Source: Nostoc sp. CHAB 5834 (GTDB lineage Bacteria; Cyanobacteriota; Cyanobacteriia; Cyanobacteriales; Nostocaceae). Taken from it: DNA of 64,000 bases. Made by a program: the position numbers and the translations under genes. The first letter of the stretch is position 1. Each line of letters starts with the position of its first letter. Below are positions 27,134 to 36,138 of this stretch, piece after piece. Under the pieces are notes generated by a model, which was not told where the DNA came from, made no database searches, and saw only the letters and a list, made by a program, of their open reading frames with translations. The stretch covers positions 53,413-117,412 of the forward strand of contig JAIVFU010000012.1 of the NCBI GenBank assembly GCA_020829485.1, in the 5' to 3' direction.

Positions 27134-27589
27134 TTATACATTTACTTTTACTAAATCTACATCCGCAAGCCAGATAATTCTACTTTGAGCCGATGCCATT
27201 TCTGACAAAATTGGAGAACGCCATTCTACTGCATAAAGCCAATTGTTTTTTAGGCTAAAAATCCCTTGAATAATCCGACGTGATGGTTCTTCACTAAAAT
27301 CAACTTCCACCACATCCCCCAATTGAAAAGCTGGTGTAGCAACTGTGGCTTTTTCCACTAAGTTTGTTCCAGAAAATTCTTCTTGAGACAAGTAGAGTAT
27401 TTCACGACAGCAGATAATGGCATAAATCCATTCCTGTTTCTCCCATTGGACACCACAACAGTAGCCTGATATATCAGAGTTTGATAAGAAAACTTTTTCC
27501 AGGATTTGAACTGCTAATGGTGGCATGGCTTTTCCCCACGGTACAGAACTATGCCAACAAGATTCTAAAGTGACAATTTGATTAATCAT
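27134..27589 (-). CDS. DUF1392 family protein
   Basis: About 151 residues from the ATG at 27589 (MINQIVTLESCWHSSVPWG), preceded by AAGAGA as ribosome binding site; a longer frame to 27628 is less likely. Two similar halves of W- and C-containing beta structure: SGYCCGVQWEKQEWIYAI and LKNNWLYAVEWRSPILSE, each a YxxxxW strand pair. The FQLGDVVEVDF strand lies between. This matches my recollection of DUF1392, a family of unknown function essentially limited to heterocystous cyanobacteria and often found on plasmids or near mobile genes. It is flanked by decayed DNA on its 3' side. Confidence 0.65.
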   Translation of the reverse strand: MINQIVTLESCWHSSVPWGKAMPPLAVQILEKVFLSNSDISGYCCGVQWEKQEWIYAIICCREILYLSQEEFSGTNLVEKATVATPAFQLGDVVEVDFSEEPSRRIIQGIFSLKNNWLYAVEWRSPILSEMASAQSRIIWLADVDLVKVNV

Positions 27590-27992
27590 GCAAAGCAATC
27601 TCTTTTTTATACATAAACTACTTTGCACTTGTGTAATCCGGATGTAATTTCAAAATCCAGTCACAGCAGCATCTTAGTGAGCTACTTTAACGCATGGCTT
27701 GGGCGGGAAATATTGTTTATACGACATTTTGCTAACGACACTAATTAGCCAGAATTACTTGTCTTCATTGTAACACTAACACTACAAAGCAAGTTGACGC
27801 TTATTTAAGTACAATAGTAACTTAGAGTCAACTCAATACTAAGAGTGTTAACTCGGCTTCAAGTATTAAAATTAAATTAGTCATTTGTCTTTACAAACGA
27901 CAAAGAGAGAAGTCTGAGCGCCGGAAGCCGATGCTCAGAACTTTGGAGACAAACTTTGCGTGTAAATATGCAATGTTTATTTGCCTACCAGC
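27590..27992. other. Intergenic region with one hairpin
   Basis: No gene is visible. CTGAGC...GCTCAG (about 27915-27939) forms a stem with an inner CGG-AAG-CCG stem. It lies downstream of the GDYXXLXY-type gene, but no clean T-tract follows on that strand, so I do not call it a terminator. Confidence 0.35.
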
Positions 27993-28703
27993 TTAAAAGC
28001 GATAGTTGCGATCGCGCACCCACATACTAACTGGCACTGCCTTACCCTGTGGATCAACTTTCGCCTTCACCACAATGGGCGGTACTTGTCCTCTACGGGC
28101 GCGTTGGGCTTGTAAATCGTTCCTAATCTGCTGCCGTTGGTTTTCTGGGATGTAATATGTTTCTAAGCCGTAGTTAACAGAGCCATCTTGATAAACACCT
28201 TTTAGGGCTACCTGATTAGCTCTAAGAGTTGTGGGGCGATCGCTACTTACTCGTAACGGTCTCCAAGCTCTAGGAACACCGCGACCAGTGGATAGTTGCT
28301 CTTGCAAAGTCACGTAAATGTTGGTTCCTTCAGGCAATCTTCTGCCACTTCCACGACCTTTGCTGACTAATGTTTGCCAACCAGGTAATCTGCTCAAATT
28401 TGCAGTGCGAGATATGTTGTAATCTAAGTCTAAGGTGTTACCTTCTAACACATTGTTAGAATCTACAGGTACGGTTTGCAAAATCACCGTCTTACCTGTC
28501 ACATCTGTATAAACCGCTTGGGCTGGTACTGCCATAATTAGCCCTGTTTGCAACGCTAGGGGAGCTAGTAACCGCCAAAAAGGTAAGGGCTTATTCGATT
28601 TTTGTTCACTAGCAATCAAGTAATCCCGAAAAGTCACCTTACTAGAAAATTCCGCTTCGGGAGACAAGGTTTTATTTTTAGATTCAGAAGAACTATTAGT
28701 CAT
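27993..28703 (-). CDS. GDYXXLXY-type membrane-anchored protein
   Basis: About 236 residues from the ATG at 28703 (a TTG at 28742 is less likely). A cytoplasmic Ser/Lys-rich tail of about 45 residues, one hydrophobic segment (PFWRLLAPLALQTGLIMAVPAQAV), then an extracytoplasmic domain. The family signature appears in variant form, LEGNTLDLDYNIS, preceded by TVILQTVPVDS; the C-terminal half has VALKGVYQDGSVNYGLETYYIPE and PPIVVKAKVDPQGKAVPVSMWV. Known genomes place such proteins next to DUF2157/DUF4401 membrane proteins, and here the DUF2157 gene lies directly upstream on the same strand. The function of the set is unknown. Confidence 0.75.
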   Translation of the reverse strand: MTNSSSESKNKTLSPEAEFSSKVTFRDYLIASEQKSNKPLPFWRLLAPLALQTGLIMAVPAQAVYTDVTGKTVILQTVPVDSNNVLEGNTLDLDYNISRTANLSRLPGWQTLVSKGRGSGRRLPEGTNIYVTLQEQLSTGRGVPRAWRPLRVSSDRPTTLRANQVALKGVYQDGSVNYGLETYYIPENQRQQIRNDLQAQRARRGQVPPIVVKAKVDPQGKAVPVSMWVRDRNYRF

Positions 28704-28910
28704 GAGCGTAGTCCTAAAAAGCAGAGGAATTGAGGAGGTCAAAAGTAACGAGATTAGGACTTACGCAGAGAAACTTTAAAAACTTTATTTTAGATTTTAG
28801 ATTTTAGATTTTAGATTCAATCCCTTCTCCCCTTGGGAGAAGACCGCGCTGCTTCACCAAAATCCAAAATTCAAAATCTAAAATTTGTACAGATTCTTTC
28901 ATCCTTTACA

Positions 28911-30326
28911 CTACTTTTTACTTGCACTACCACCAGGTAAGCGGCTTTCAAACCAGAGTCCAGCGCTAATTAAAGCAGAACCGCACAAAACAAAGACTAG
29001 GGATTTGAAAAGTAAATCGGTATCGTACTCTTGCACGCGACTGATAATTTGGAGTGTTACTAACAACATACCGCCCCAAAAGGAACTCCTGTTGCTTAAT
29101 TTCAATCCTTCTTGAATTAGTCCCCAGGCTAATGTTGCTAGAAGTACATTGAAAATAAAAACACCAAGTTCATCAATCCGGCTGATAGTTTGATGCCAAA
29201 AAGGTACTAGAGTAATAAAGGCAAGAAAGGTAGTAATGACAGCAGTCGTGAAAATCACTTCGCGGCGTGGTGGGTTATTTCTTTGACGCAGTAGAAACAA
29301 CCATTGCAATACCGCCAAGCCACTGAGAATCCCTAAATCGATAATTGGCAGAGATGCGAATAAGTTTGTCACATTCGTAGGCTGATTATAACCATAATTT
29401 GGAGATTCCCAGACCCAACGAAAAGACAAGATATAAAAGACAATGCCGAAGCTTACCAAGGCTAAATTACGGGACAGAGATTGAAACAACCTGTAATTTA
29501 TGCTTGGAAACAGCAAGTCATCATAACTCCAGAATAATGCAGGTGGGAGTGCAAAAGCAAAAGATGCCACCCAAGGGGCTATATCAGCATAATTCAGCAG
29601 TGGTAGAGGATTGAGGTTGGCTTGTAAGGAACTAGCAAAAACAAAGGCTGCTAGACCAAAAATCCAACGCGATCGGCAGAAGTAGGCTAAGGGTACAAAC
29701 ACCAGCCATGCCAATAAAGGCATGTGCTGCACCACTAGGCGCGACCAAGTTAACTCACCTGAAGCGTACCACAAGTCTTCTAATCCTGTCCAATAGCCGA
29801 TTTCCACGAGGACAATTGACAGAATTCCTAAAGAATTTATGGACAAACTGAAGGCCATCACCACAACACCCAACCCCCAGGCGAGAAATAGTTGGGAAGC
29901 TGAACCAGCAATATTGAACATCTGGGCCATCAGCAGTAAATTTGCACAGAAGATGAAGGCGCTTAAAATGAGCAACGCTTCTCCTAGTAAGCGTTTACTT
30001 TTTTGTGGCTTCTTTCCTTCAGGTGTTATCCAATTGTAAAAACCAGTGATTGCGATCGCAAAAAACAAACTTATCATCAAAATAAACTTGATTTCTCGCG
30101 ATCCTCCCTGCCAGTTTCCTGCTACAAAGGTAATTATGCCTAAGCATAAAAGTATGCCGCCTATAGCAATAGCGATCGCTTTATTGCGATCGCGTGCAGC
30201 AGCTTCCAAGTTCTTAAATTGATAACGTTCTGCTATTTGCTCATACAGCGAAGAACTAATTAATCCTTCATCCCTCCATAATTGTGCTTCTTTGCGTAAT
30301 TTTTGCGGAAAACTATCTAAGAACAT
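28911..30326 (-). CDS. DUF2157 multi-span membrane protein
   Basis: About 471 residues from the ATG at 30326, which has a good ribosome binding site (GGAGAAGG); the frame to 30371 uses a TTG. The N-terminal soluble helix (KLRKEAQLWRDEGLISSSLYEQIAERY) is the DUF2157 head. About eleven to twelve membrane segments follow, beginning IAIAIGGILLCLGIITFVAGNW, a typical feature of this family. The second half resembles DUF4401 in layout (SRIDELGVFIFNVLLATLAWGLIQEGLKLSNRSSFWGGMLLV), so one protein may combine both. It is paired with the GDYXXLXY gene 200 bp downstream. Unknown function. Confidence 0.8.
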   Translation of the reverse strand: MFLDSFPQKLRKEAQLWRDEGLISSSLYEQIAERYQFKNLEAAARDRNKAIAIAIGGILLCLGIITFVAGNWQGGSREIKFILMISLFFAIAITGFYNWITPEGKKPQKSKRLLGEALLILSAFIFCANLLLMAQMFNIAGSASQLFLAWGLGVVVMAFSLSINSLGILSIVLVEIGYWTGLEDLWYASGELTWSRLVVQHMPLLAWLVFVPLAYFCRSRWIFGLAAFVFASSLQANLNPLPLLNYADIAPWVASFAFALPPALFWSYDDLLFPSINYRLFQSLSRNLALVSFGIVFYILSFRWVWESPNYGYNQPTNVTNLFASLPIIDLGILSGLAVLQWLFLLRQRNNPPRREVIFTTAVITTFLAFITLVPFWHQTISRIDELGVFIFNVLLATLAWGLIQEGLKLSNRSSFWGGMLLVTLQIISRVQEYDTDLLFKSLVFVLCGSALISAGLWFESRLPGGSASKK

Positions 30327-30490
30327 GACCTTCTCCGGTGCAGTGGGGTAGCTTGGCCATTGCGTTCCCAATGGCGGTCATTATATTTTGAGTATGAAGC
30401 CAAAAGCCTTAATTACATTGTTCTTGTGTAACAGTTTTATTTTGATTTTGATACAACGTACTAATTCCTAATTCGTAATTAATAATCCAC

Positions 30491-31468
30491 ATGGAAAAAC
30501 CTTCTAATTTATTACTTAAAGTCTCGCGGCGTTTGTTCACTAATCTAGATGAACAAGAAAAATTTATTGAGGCTTTGATGAATCCTGAGACTTTTTCACC
30601 TAGTATTCTTTGGTGTAAAGAAAAGCCAGAGGTTTCGCCTTTGGCAGTGGAAACACCAACCTATTGGCAACCAGAATTTATAGACCGTTTATCTTTGGGA
30701 GAAAAACCCGGTCAGCATCCCTTACATCAACAAGGATATTTCTATTGTTTAGATTTTTCTTCGGTGTTTGCAGCGACTACTTTGTTAGCTATTCCTGTAC
30801 CAGTAAGTTTAGTTTTTGATATGTGTGCTGCACCAGGAGGTAAAAGTATCTTCGCTTGGAAAGCTTTACAACCTGAGTTACTCATCAGTAATGAAGTAAT
30901 TGGCAAACGTCTAGGAATGCTAATTTCTAATTTGAAGCGTTGCCAGATTAGCCCTAGTGCAGTAGTTAATAGAGATTCTAGTATATTTGCCGAAATGTTT
31001 CCCGACTCTAGCAATCTAGTAATAGTAGATGCTCCTTGTACTGGACAATCTTTACTAGCTAAAGGTGAAAAAGCTCCCGGATGTTTTCACCCGACTGCTA
31101 TTAATAAGAGTGCAAATAGACAAAAACGTATTATAGCTAACTCAGCTAAACTTGTTTTACCACAAGGGTATCTTGCTTATATGACTTGCACATATTCACC
31201 TGAAGAAAATGAGCAAGTTTGTGAATGGTTTTTAGAAAGATTTCCCCAATTTCAGGCAATAGAAATTACTAATTTAGCCAAATATCAGTCGCATTTAACT
31301 AAAATGCCTTGTTATCGAATGTTTCCTCAGTATAGATTAGGCGCTGGTGCGTTTACAGTACTGTTTAAAAATACTAATGAGGATAAAGCTCAAGATGAGC
31401 GTAAAGAAGTAGATTTAAATACAATATCTTCGCTGTATATCTATCAAAATTTGAAAAAGTCAAGTTAG
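30491..31468 (+). CDS. RsmB/NOP-family RNA (cytosine-C5) methyltransferase
   Basis: 325 residues. SAM-binding motif I is DMCAAPGGKSIFAWKAL; motif IV with the first catalytic cysteine is VDAPCTGQS; motif VI with the second cysteine is YMTCTYSPEENEQV. This two-cysteine layout marks RNA m5C methyltransferases acting on rRNA or tRNA. It lacks the NusB-like N-terminal domain of full RsmB (about 430 residues), so it is a short member like the archaeal/NSUN type. The target is unknown. It stands 65 bases before the Nudix gene on the same strand and may be co-transcribed. Confidence 0.88.
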   Translation: MEKPSNLLLKVSRRLFTNLDEQEKFIEALMNPETFSPSILWCKEKPEVSPLAVETPTYWQPEFIDRLSLGEKPGQHPLHQQGYFYCLDFSSVFAATTLLAIPVPVSLVFDMCAAPGGKSIFAWKALQPELLISNEVIGKRLGMLISNLKRCQISPSAVVNRDSSIFAEMFPDSSNLVIVDAPCTGQSLLAKGEKAPGCFHPTAINKSANRQKRIIANSAKLVLPQGYLAYMTCTYSPEENEQVCEWFLERFPQFQAIEITNLAKYQSHLTKMPCYRMFPQYRLGAGAFTVLFKNTNEDKAQDERKEVDLNTISSLYIYQNLKKSS

Positions 31469-31533
31469 TTAAATTTATAGCATTAAGCCAGAATATCTAA
31501 TATTTTGACTAGACCGTAAAGGATGCAAATTAC

Positions 31534-31965
31534 ATGAGTCGAAAAATCAGCAAAGTCTTTAAACAGTCTGGCGTGATTCCTTATAGAGTGAACAATGGCA
31601 AAGTCGAAATCTTGCTAATCACAACCCGTAACTTTCAACACTGGGTAATTCCGAAAGGAGATATTCCTAATGGCATGAGTCCGCCCGTTTCAGCAGCCAA
31701 AGAGGCGTGGGAAGAAGCAGGGGTGATTGGGTCAGTAGACACCAATCAACTCGGTAGTTACAAGTACCGCAAAGGAGGTAAAACTTACCGGGTAAAGATG
31801 TATTTGTTACCAGTTGAGATGCTGAGTGAAGATTATCCAGAAGCAAGTAAAAGAAAACGACAGTGGGTAGAAGTGACTAAAGCTATTAGGCGGGTTAAGT
31901 TTAATTCACTCAAACGAATCCTTAAAGGTTTTTTCCAGGTCAAATCTCATTTTTGTGCATTTTGA
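31534..31965 (+). CDS. Nudix hydrolase
   Basis: 143 residues. The N-terminal strand QSGVIPYRVNNGKVEILLITT is the usual start; the Nudix box spans PKGDIPNGMSPPVSAAKEAWEEAGVIG, with the catalytic REXXEE core as KEAWEEAG. That is the DIPP-like short class (PKG...AAKEAWEEAGV) that hydrolyses nucleoside or inositol polyphosphates; the first Arg is replaced by Lys, common in this subgroup. The substrate cannot be told. Confidence 0.85.
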   Translation: MSRKISKVFKQSGVIPYRVNNGKVEILLITTRNFQHWVIPKGDIPNGMSPPVSAAKEAWEEAGVIGSVDTNQLGSYKYRKGGKTYRVKMYLLPVEMLSEDYPEASKRKRQWVEVTKAIRRVKFNSLKRILKGFFQVKSHFCAF

Positions 31966-32340
31966 GATACTAATTCCGTATAAAAACATACATGAATTAA
32001 TTATGCATAATTAAACATCCAATAAAATCCTAGTTTGTAGTGAGCGATTCATCGCTCATAGCAAGGTTTCTTAGGACTAAAGTCCTTACTACAAACTTAA
32101 ATTGATTTATTTATCATAAATATCTTGAATGGCTTTATGTAAATTCTTGGGGGTTGCCCAAATTCAATCAACAACTGCCCGAATTTAATATAGGAACTTA
32201 GCAAACTTGCTTTTATTAAACACAAAGGAACCGTCCATTATTTATTTTCTGGAAGCCCCTAATTAAAAACTAAAAATTGAAGAAGAATGCAGAATTTAGA
32301 ATTCTAAATTCTGCATTCTTGAGGGTTTTGCTGTAAAGCT
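31966..32340. other. Intergenic region with an inverted repeat
   Basis: At 32032-32097 a repeat has ends AGTTTGTAGTGAG / CTTACTACAAACT with internal AGCGATTCATCGCT and AGGACTAAAGTCCT palindromes; a sister copy is at 35734-35810. Near 32280-32320 there is a local inverted repeat CAGAATTTAGAATTCTAAATTCTG, an exact 24-bp palindrome that could act as terminator for the porin gene. No gene. Confidence 0.5.
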
Positions 32341-34095
32341 TTAGAAGGTGAAGGTTGTTCTCAGCGTACCGATAATCGCATCGTCGTTACCGCTATTTTG
32401 ACCAGGCGAGGTCAACCAGATGACACCAGGGGTAATTGAGATGTTATCTGATACGCGATACTTGTAAAAACCTTCAAAGTGATAGGGTATATCATTACCA
32501 GCAGCAACACCTGTCCGGTTAAAGGAATAGGGTTCTGCGCCAGCAAAAATACCTAAAACGTTACCCTGTTTACCGAAGTCAGGTAAGGCTATCCCAACTC
32601 CGTAGCTCCAAGCTTCATAATCATCACCAGCACCGAAGCCCGTGACATCGTGGTAAGAAACGAAACCACTAACTGACAGTTTGTCGCTGGGTCTGAAGGC
32701 TGCCGATACCCCGTATGAATTACTGGAAGATGCGTTTAGGGCGTTTAGGGTGTTAGCTTGACCAGTACCTACGACGCGGTTAGTGCCAGCTAAACCACTA
32801 CCTGCATCAAATAAATTACCGCCTCCAGCACCATGATAACCGTGAACGTAAGTAGCAGCCAAAGCCAAGCGATCGCCAACACTAAAGTTCAACTGTCCAA
32901 GAGCCGCGTAGTTACCCTGTAACAAACCTTGATTTGCGCCAGGATTATTAGCATTTGACGCTAAGTAGCCTACAGTCAGTGAACTTGGTTTGAAAAAACT
33001 GCCACCGCTACCAAAGGGTAAAGTTAGTGCTGCACCTGCACCACCACCAATGCGATAGATGGGACTTTCAGAAGCAAAGGTAGACAAAGCACCATTACCG
33101 CCATCGTAGTCCTCAAAGTAAGGGTTGTTAGTGGCAGCATAATCGCTATGAATACCTCCGGTGGCCGCCAAGTAAACTTGGGCTGGGCCGATGGGTACGT
33201 AATATGCCAGCCAGTCTATAGAAACACCGTTATTGGTAGTAGGAGACAGGTTAAAGGTTTGAGTCCCTTCAGATGTGCCACCTGGTAAAGCCAAGGGATT
33301 TGCATTACCAGCTGCAAGCCTAGTATGCAAAGTATCTTTACCTGTGAAGCTGGTTTGTAAGTCTAAACGCACCCTGTCTTGGAAAACAGTATTGTTGTTG
33401 TCGTTGTTGCCAAAGTTGTCGGTGACAGCAAAAATAGCTTCACCTACCAATTTTGTGGTAGTAGAAAACTGATTTGCTTCCAGTTCAGCAGTCCGTGCTT
33501 CTACAGCATCTACTCGGCCACGCAGAGTTGCTAGTTCTGCCGAGAATTCCTCTTGCAAACGTTGGAGGGTTGCTAAATCCTGTTTTGTCACCAAATCAGC
33601 CGTTGCTGTGGCAATCAGTTCATTAACCCTATCTAAACAAGCATTCAAACCTGCGGCAAATTCATAACGGGTTAGTGCCCGGTTGCCACGGTAAGTGCTA
33701 TTAGGATATCCAGCAATACAACCGTAGCGTTCAACCAGGGATTGCAAAGCTTGGAATGCCCAGTCAGTCGGCTGTACATCAGAAAACTGAGAAACTGATG
33801 TGACTTGAGACAGTGAATTCTGGTTCTTGCCTTCGCTGCTGTAGCGGTTAACTTCTTCTAAAACCTTATTATCATCTGTCTTTGCCTGGGCAACCAATTG
33901 CTGATTTTTTGGTTGCCCTGTTTGGATGAATATTGAAGCACTAGAAGCTAGTGGCGCTTCTGTCTGAGCAACTTTTGCCTTTATACCTTCAGAAGAGGCT
34001 GGTACTTTAGTAGCCATAGCTCTAGCGGAAACCAACACCGTCACTCCCAAAACTACTGGACTTAGTGCCAGAGTTTTCCACAATAGATGAGACAT
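32341..34095 (-). CDS. Iron-uptake-type porin with SLH domain (OprB-like)
   Basis: 584 residues. A signal peptide (about 1-28) and a polar linker precede the SLH domain (VTSVSQFSDVQPTDWAFQALQSLVERYGC..GYPN....ALTRYEFAAGLNACLDRV, about 98-165). A short coiled coil (LQRLQEEFSAELATLRGRVDAVEART) follows, then a carbohydrate-porin-like beta barrel to the C-terminal strand RTTFTF. These proteins are the major outer-membrane porins of cyanobacteria; the SLH domain binds the pyruvylated cell-wall polymer. Homologues have been implicated in iron and inorganic-ion uptake. Monocistronic, with a palindrome downstream. Confidence 0.92.
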   Translation of the reverse strand: MSHLLWKTLALSPVVLGVTVLVSARAMATKVPASSEGIKAKVAQTEAPLASSASIFIQTGQPKNQQLVAQAKTDDNKVLEEVNRYSSEGKNQNSLSQVTSVSQFSDVQPTDWAFQALQSLVERYGCIAGYPNSTYRGNRALTRYEFAAGLNACLDRVNELIATATADLVTKQDLATLQRLQEEFSAELATLRGRVDAVEARTAELEANQFSTTTKLVGEAIFAVTDNFGNNDNNNTVFQDRVRLDLQTSFTGKDTLHTRLAAGNANPLALPGGTSEGTQTFNLSPTTNNGVSIDWLAYYVPIGPAQVYLAATGGIHSDYAATNNPYFEDYDGGNGALSTFASESPIYRIGGGAGAALTLPFGSGGSFFKPSSLTVGYLASNANNPGANQGLLQGNYAALGQLNFSVGDRLALAATYVHGYHGAGGGNLFDAGSGLAGTNRVVGTGQANTLNALNASSSNSYGVSAAFRPSDKLSVSGFVSYHDVTGFGAGDDYEAWSYGVGIALPDFGKQGNVLGIFAGAEPYSFNRTGVAAGNDIPYHFEGFYKYRVSDNISITPGVIWLTSPGQNSGNDDAIIGTLRTTFTF

Positions 34096-34244
34096 TTTTT
34101 TATTTTACTTTCCCAAAAAAGACCTGAAATGACTGGCTTCAAGAAAAAGAGAACAAACAGTTATTGTACTTGTTGGAAATCTTATCAGATTCTTGTAACT
34201 TTAAGATATACCTGACAAAATTGTTACAAATAAATAATCTTAAC

Positions 34245-34271
34245 TCATCCCACAGCTTGAAGCCGTGGGGA
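34245..34271. mobile_element. IS200/IS605-type subterminal hairpin (orphan end)
   Basis: CCCACAGCTTGAAGCCGTGGGG forms a 10-bp stem with one mismatch and a 2-base loop. Hairpins of this form are the recognition structures at the ends of IS200/IS605 elements, but no tnpA or tnpB is adjacent. It abuts the truncated end of the glycosyltransferase remnant. Confidence 0.4.
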
Positions 34272-34362
34272 TATCTAGTCAGCCCCAACTCTGGGAGACG
34301 CTGTATTTTGACTCTGCTCAACATAAATTTGCGTTCGGGGAAGTCACGCATTCATTCACGCA

Positions 34363-34798
34363 TTCAAAAATTTACCAAGTCCATTAATGCATCTGGTTGC
34401 ATATCGTCATCTGCACTAACCATTAAATGTCCAAGGGTATACATTAGTGTGAAGTTACGATTTCCGCCATAGCTAGGTCTAAATAAGTTTTTTACTAGTG
34501 ATTCTAGGTTGGGTAAACGCGTAGCGGCTTGTCGTCAGACATCGCGCAGTCTTTCGTTTAAAAATGTAATAAATTGCTCTTTTTGTTGGGGGCCGACATA
34601 AAACACATCATTAACTGTCTTAGTCTGCTCTAAAAGTGGGTAATATTTCTCGTGGTTGGCAATACTAGAATCATCAAATACGATAATTTTTAAAGCATGA
34701 CCATTCGCCCAGAAATTTTCATCATACTTTTCGATGGTCTGTGCTACATCTCTTAGTCGATGAGTCGGAATAACAAATATCGTCTCTTTTTGTTTCAT
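34363..34798 (-). pseudogene. Broken glycosyltransferase gene (two frames)
   Basis: The intact start (ATG 34798) gives MKQKETIFVIPTHRLRDVAQ..., a GT-A type opening with KIIVFDDSS, for 87 codons to a stop after NERLRDV. After a junk insert (about 34519-34541), another frame continues in register with such enzymes: RLPNLESLVKNLF, SYGGNRNFTLMYTLGHLMVSADDDMQPD, then a stop after MDLVNF. ADDD is the expected metal/sugar-nucleotide DxD motif. So one gene is split by a small insertion and cut off soon after the DxD, next to an orphan IS hairpin. Target unknown. Confidence 0.6.
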
Positions 34799-34881
34799 AA
34801 AATCTCTTTAAGTTTCTCAAATTAAGTTTCAAAAGTTCCAACTACCAATAAATGCATCCCTTCTGTGACAATTTTAGAAAG

Positions 34882-35280
34882 CTATTTAGGCTTGTAGTCA
34901 GAGCAATTTAGTGCTTCTTTGGTTAGAGCAGCAAAAGGCTGTACTGCACACTTTAGATAATGGTTGTTGTTAAAAAATTGGCAGTTTTTACAGGGATGTT
35001 GCTCTAAATGTTTTATGTTTACTATTTCGTTTTTATCTTGTGCCGCCTTTTGTATCGTATCTTGTAACGCTTTGGAGGCGTATGAAACGACAAAAACGAA
35101 AGTTCCCCAAACAATCATGAAGGAAATGTGAGCCAATAACACTGCTACAAAGGGAATATCTCCGTCGTGTGGTTTTATGTCATGATCTGTTGCATTTGCC
35201 AGTTTAGCTTCAAGGAGAGTGGATTGATTAACACTCTTTTGGGCAGATACATAAATTCGTAAAAGCTCCGAAGTATCCAT
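34882..35280 (-). CDS. Small membrane protein with a cysteine-rich tail
   Basis: 132 residues. N-terminal helix, then one membrane segment (FVAVLLAHISFMIVWGTFVFVVSYAS, about 45-70), a short charged helix, and a C-terminal domain with four cysteines (PCKNCQFFNNNHYLKCAVQPF..ALTKEALNCSDYKPK), a pattern that could bind a metal or form disulfides. CxxC...C...C tails ending NCSDY occur in small cyanobacterial proteins I cannot name. A perfect 17-bp hairpin lies 60 bp upstream of the start (35343-35385). Confidence 0.6.
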   Translation of the reverse strand: MDTSELLRIYVSAQKSVNQSTLLEAKLANATDHDIKPHDGDIPFVAVLLAHISFMIVWGTFVFVVSYASKALQDTIQKAAQDKNEIVNIKHLEQHPCKNCQFFNNNHYLKCAVQPFAALTKEALNCSDYKPK

Positions 35281-35342
35281 ATAAAAACCCCTTACTTAGT
35301 CGAATTCAGATTCAGGAAAAGTCATCTAAGTTAAAAATTTTT

Positions 35343-35385
35343 AAACGCTATTGATTTGGATTAAAACACCAAATCAATAGCGTTT
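35343..35385. promoter_or_regulatory. Perfect 17-bp inverted repeat upstream of the 132-aa gene
   Basis: AAACGCTATTGATTTGG - 9 bp - CCAAATCAATAGCGTTT with no mismatch, located 63-105 bp before the ATG at 35280. No copy elsewhere in the window was noticed. It could be an operator, a leader hairpin or a small palindromic repeat. Confidence 0.45.
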
Positions 35386-35910
35386 TAAAGCTGTTTTACT
35401 TTTTAATATGAAACATTTTTTAACTCTAATGTTATTGTGCAATAAATTACACAAAATATATATATACTAAAAATATAGTTTTAAAATATACAAATTGTTT
35501 AGGTAAAAAGCATATAGTTATCTACTAGCTAAATTTCCATATATTCAGAGATATATCTTTGATATATATAACGGTTGCCAATACTAAGCTGATATGCGTC
35601 TAAATTATATAAACATTTTTTATAATCGTTGACGGTTGACGGTTATCGGTCATCAGTCAACCGTCAACAGTCATCAGGTAAATGTACAAGTTAAATGCGT
35701 AACAGCTTAAGTAGAACGGCGTGAATAATTCAAAGTTTGTAGTGAGGACTTTAGTCCTCTTTTGAGGGCTTAAGCCCTCTCTACGAGACGCTACGCGAAC
35801 ACTACAAACTAATCTCAAGATTTTTTACATTATTTAATCTAGTTTGATTTATTCTTACCGACTTACTTACTCAGTTAAGAATACTTGTAGCGACTGTTTT
35901 AAAAGTCAAG
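35386..35910. other. Non-coding gap with repeats
   Basis: Contains an AT-rich stretch, inverted phrases GTTGACGGTTGACGG / CAACCGTCAACAGTC (35629-35672), and the H-type repeat at 35734-35810. No gene seen. Confidence 0.45.
35734..35810. repeat. H-type inverted repeat (AGTTTGTAGTG ends)
   Basis: 77 bp; left AGTTTGTAGTGAGGACTTTA, right CGAACACTACAAACT, with internal GAGGACTTTAGTCCTC and GAGGGCTTAAGCCCTC palindromes. Related to 32032-32097 and to the interior at about 48395-48450. Confidence 0.65.
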
Positions 35911-36004
35911 CTATCGCTTTGTTTGTGGAGATTTATGAAAGCGATGCCTAGGTTGGGCTACGCCTACGCACCTGTGTACTTGATCGCGGTGCGACAAGGT
36001 TTGA

Positions 36005-36138
36005 AGTACCTCAAAACGACTTTGGAGTACCTCAACACGACTTTGAAGTACCTCAACACGACTTCGGAGTACCTCAACACGACTTTGAAGTACCTCAACA
36101 CGACTTTGAAGTACCTCAACACGACTTCGAGGTATCTG
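36005..36138. repeat. Tandem array of 21-bp units, six copies
   Basis: Consensus AGTACCTCAACACGACTTTGA with alternating ...TCGG/TTTGA endings; six full copies and a partial. As in the kdp array the period is 3 x 7, giving seven-residue repeats in open frames of both strands. It abuts a kdpB-tail-like fragment on its right. Confidence 0.85.

Noticed and set aside
36005..36138. Possible CRISPR array
   Set aside because: The units are contiguous with no spacers; the same is true of 17929-18175 and 1360-1671.
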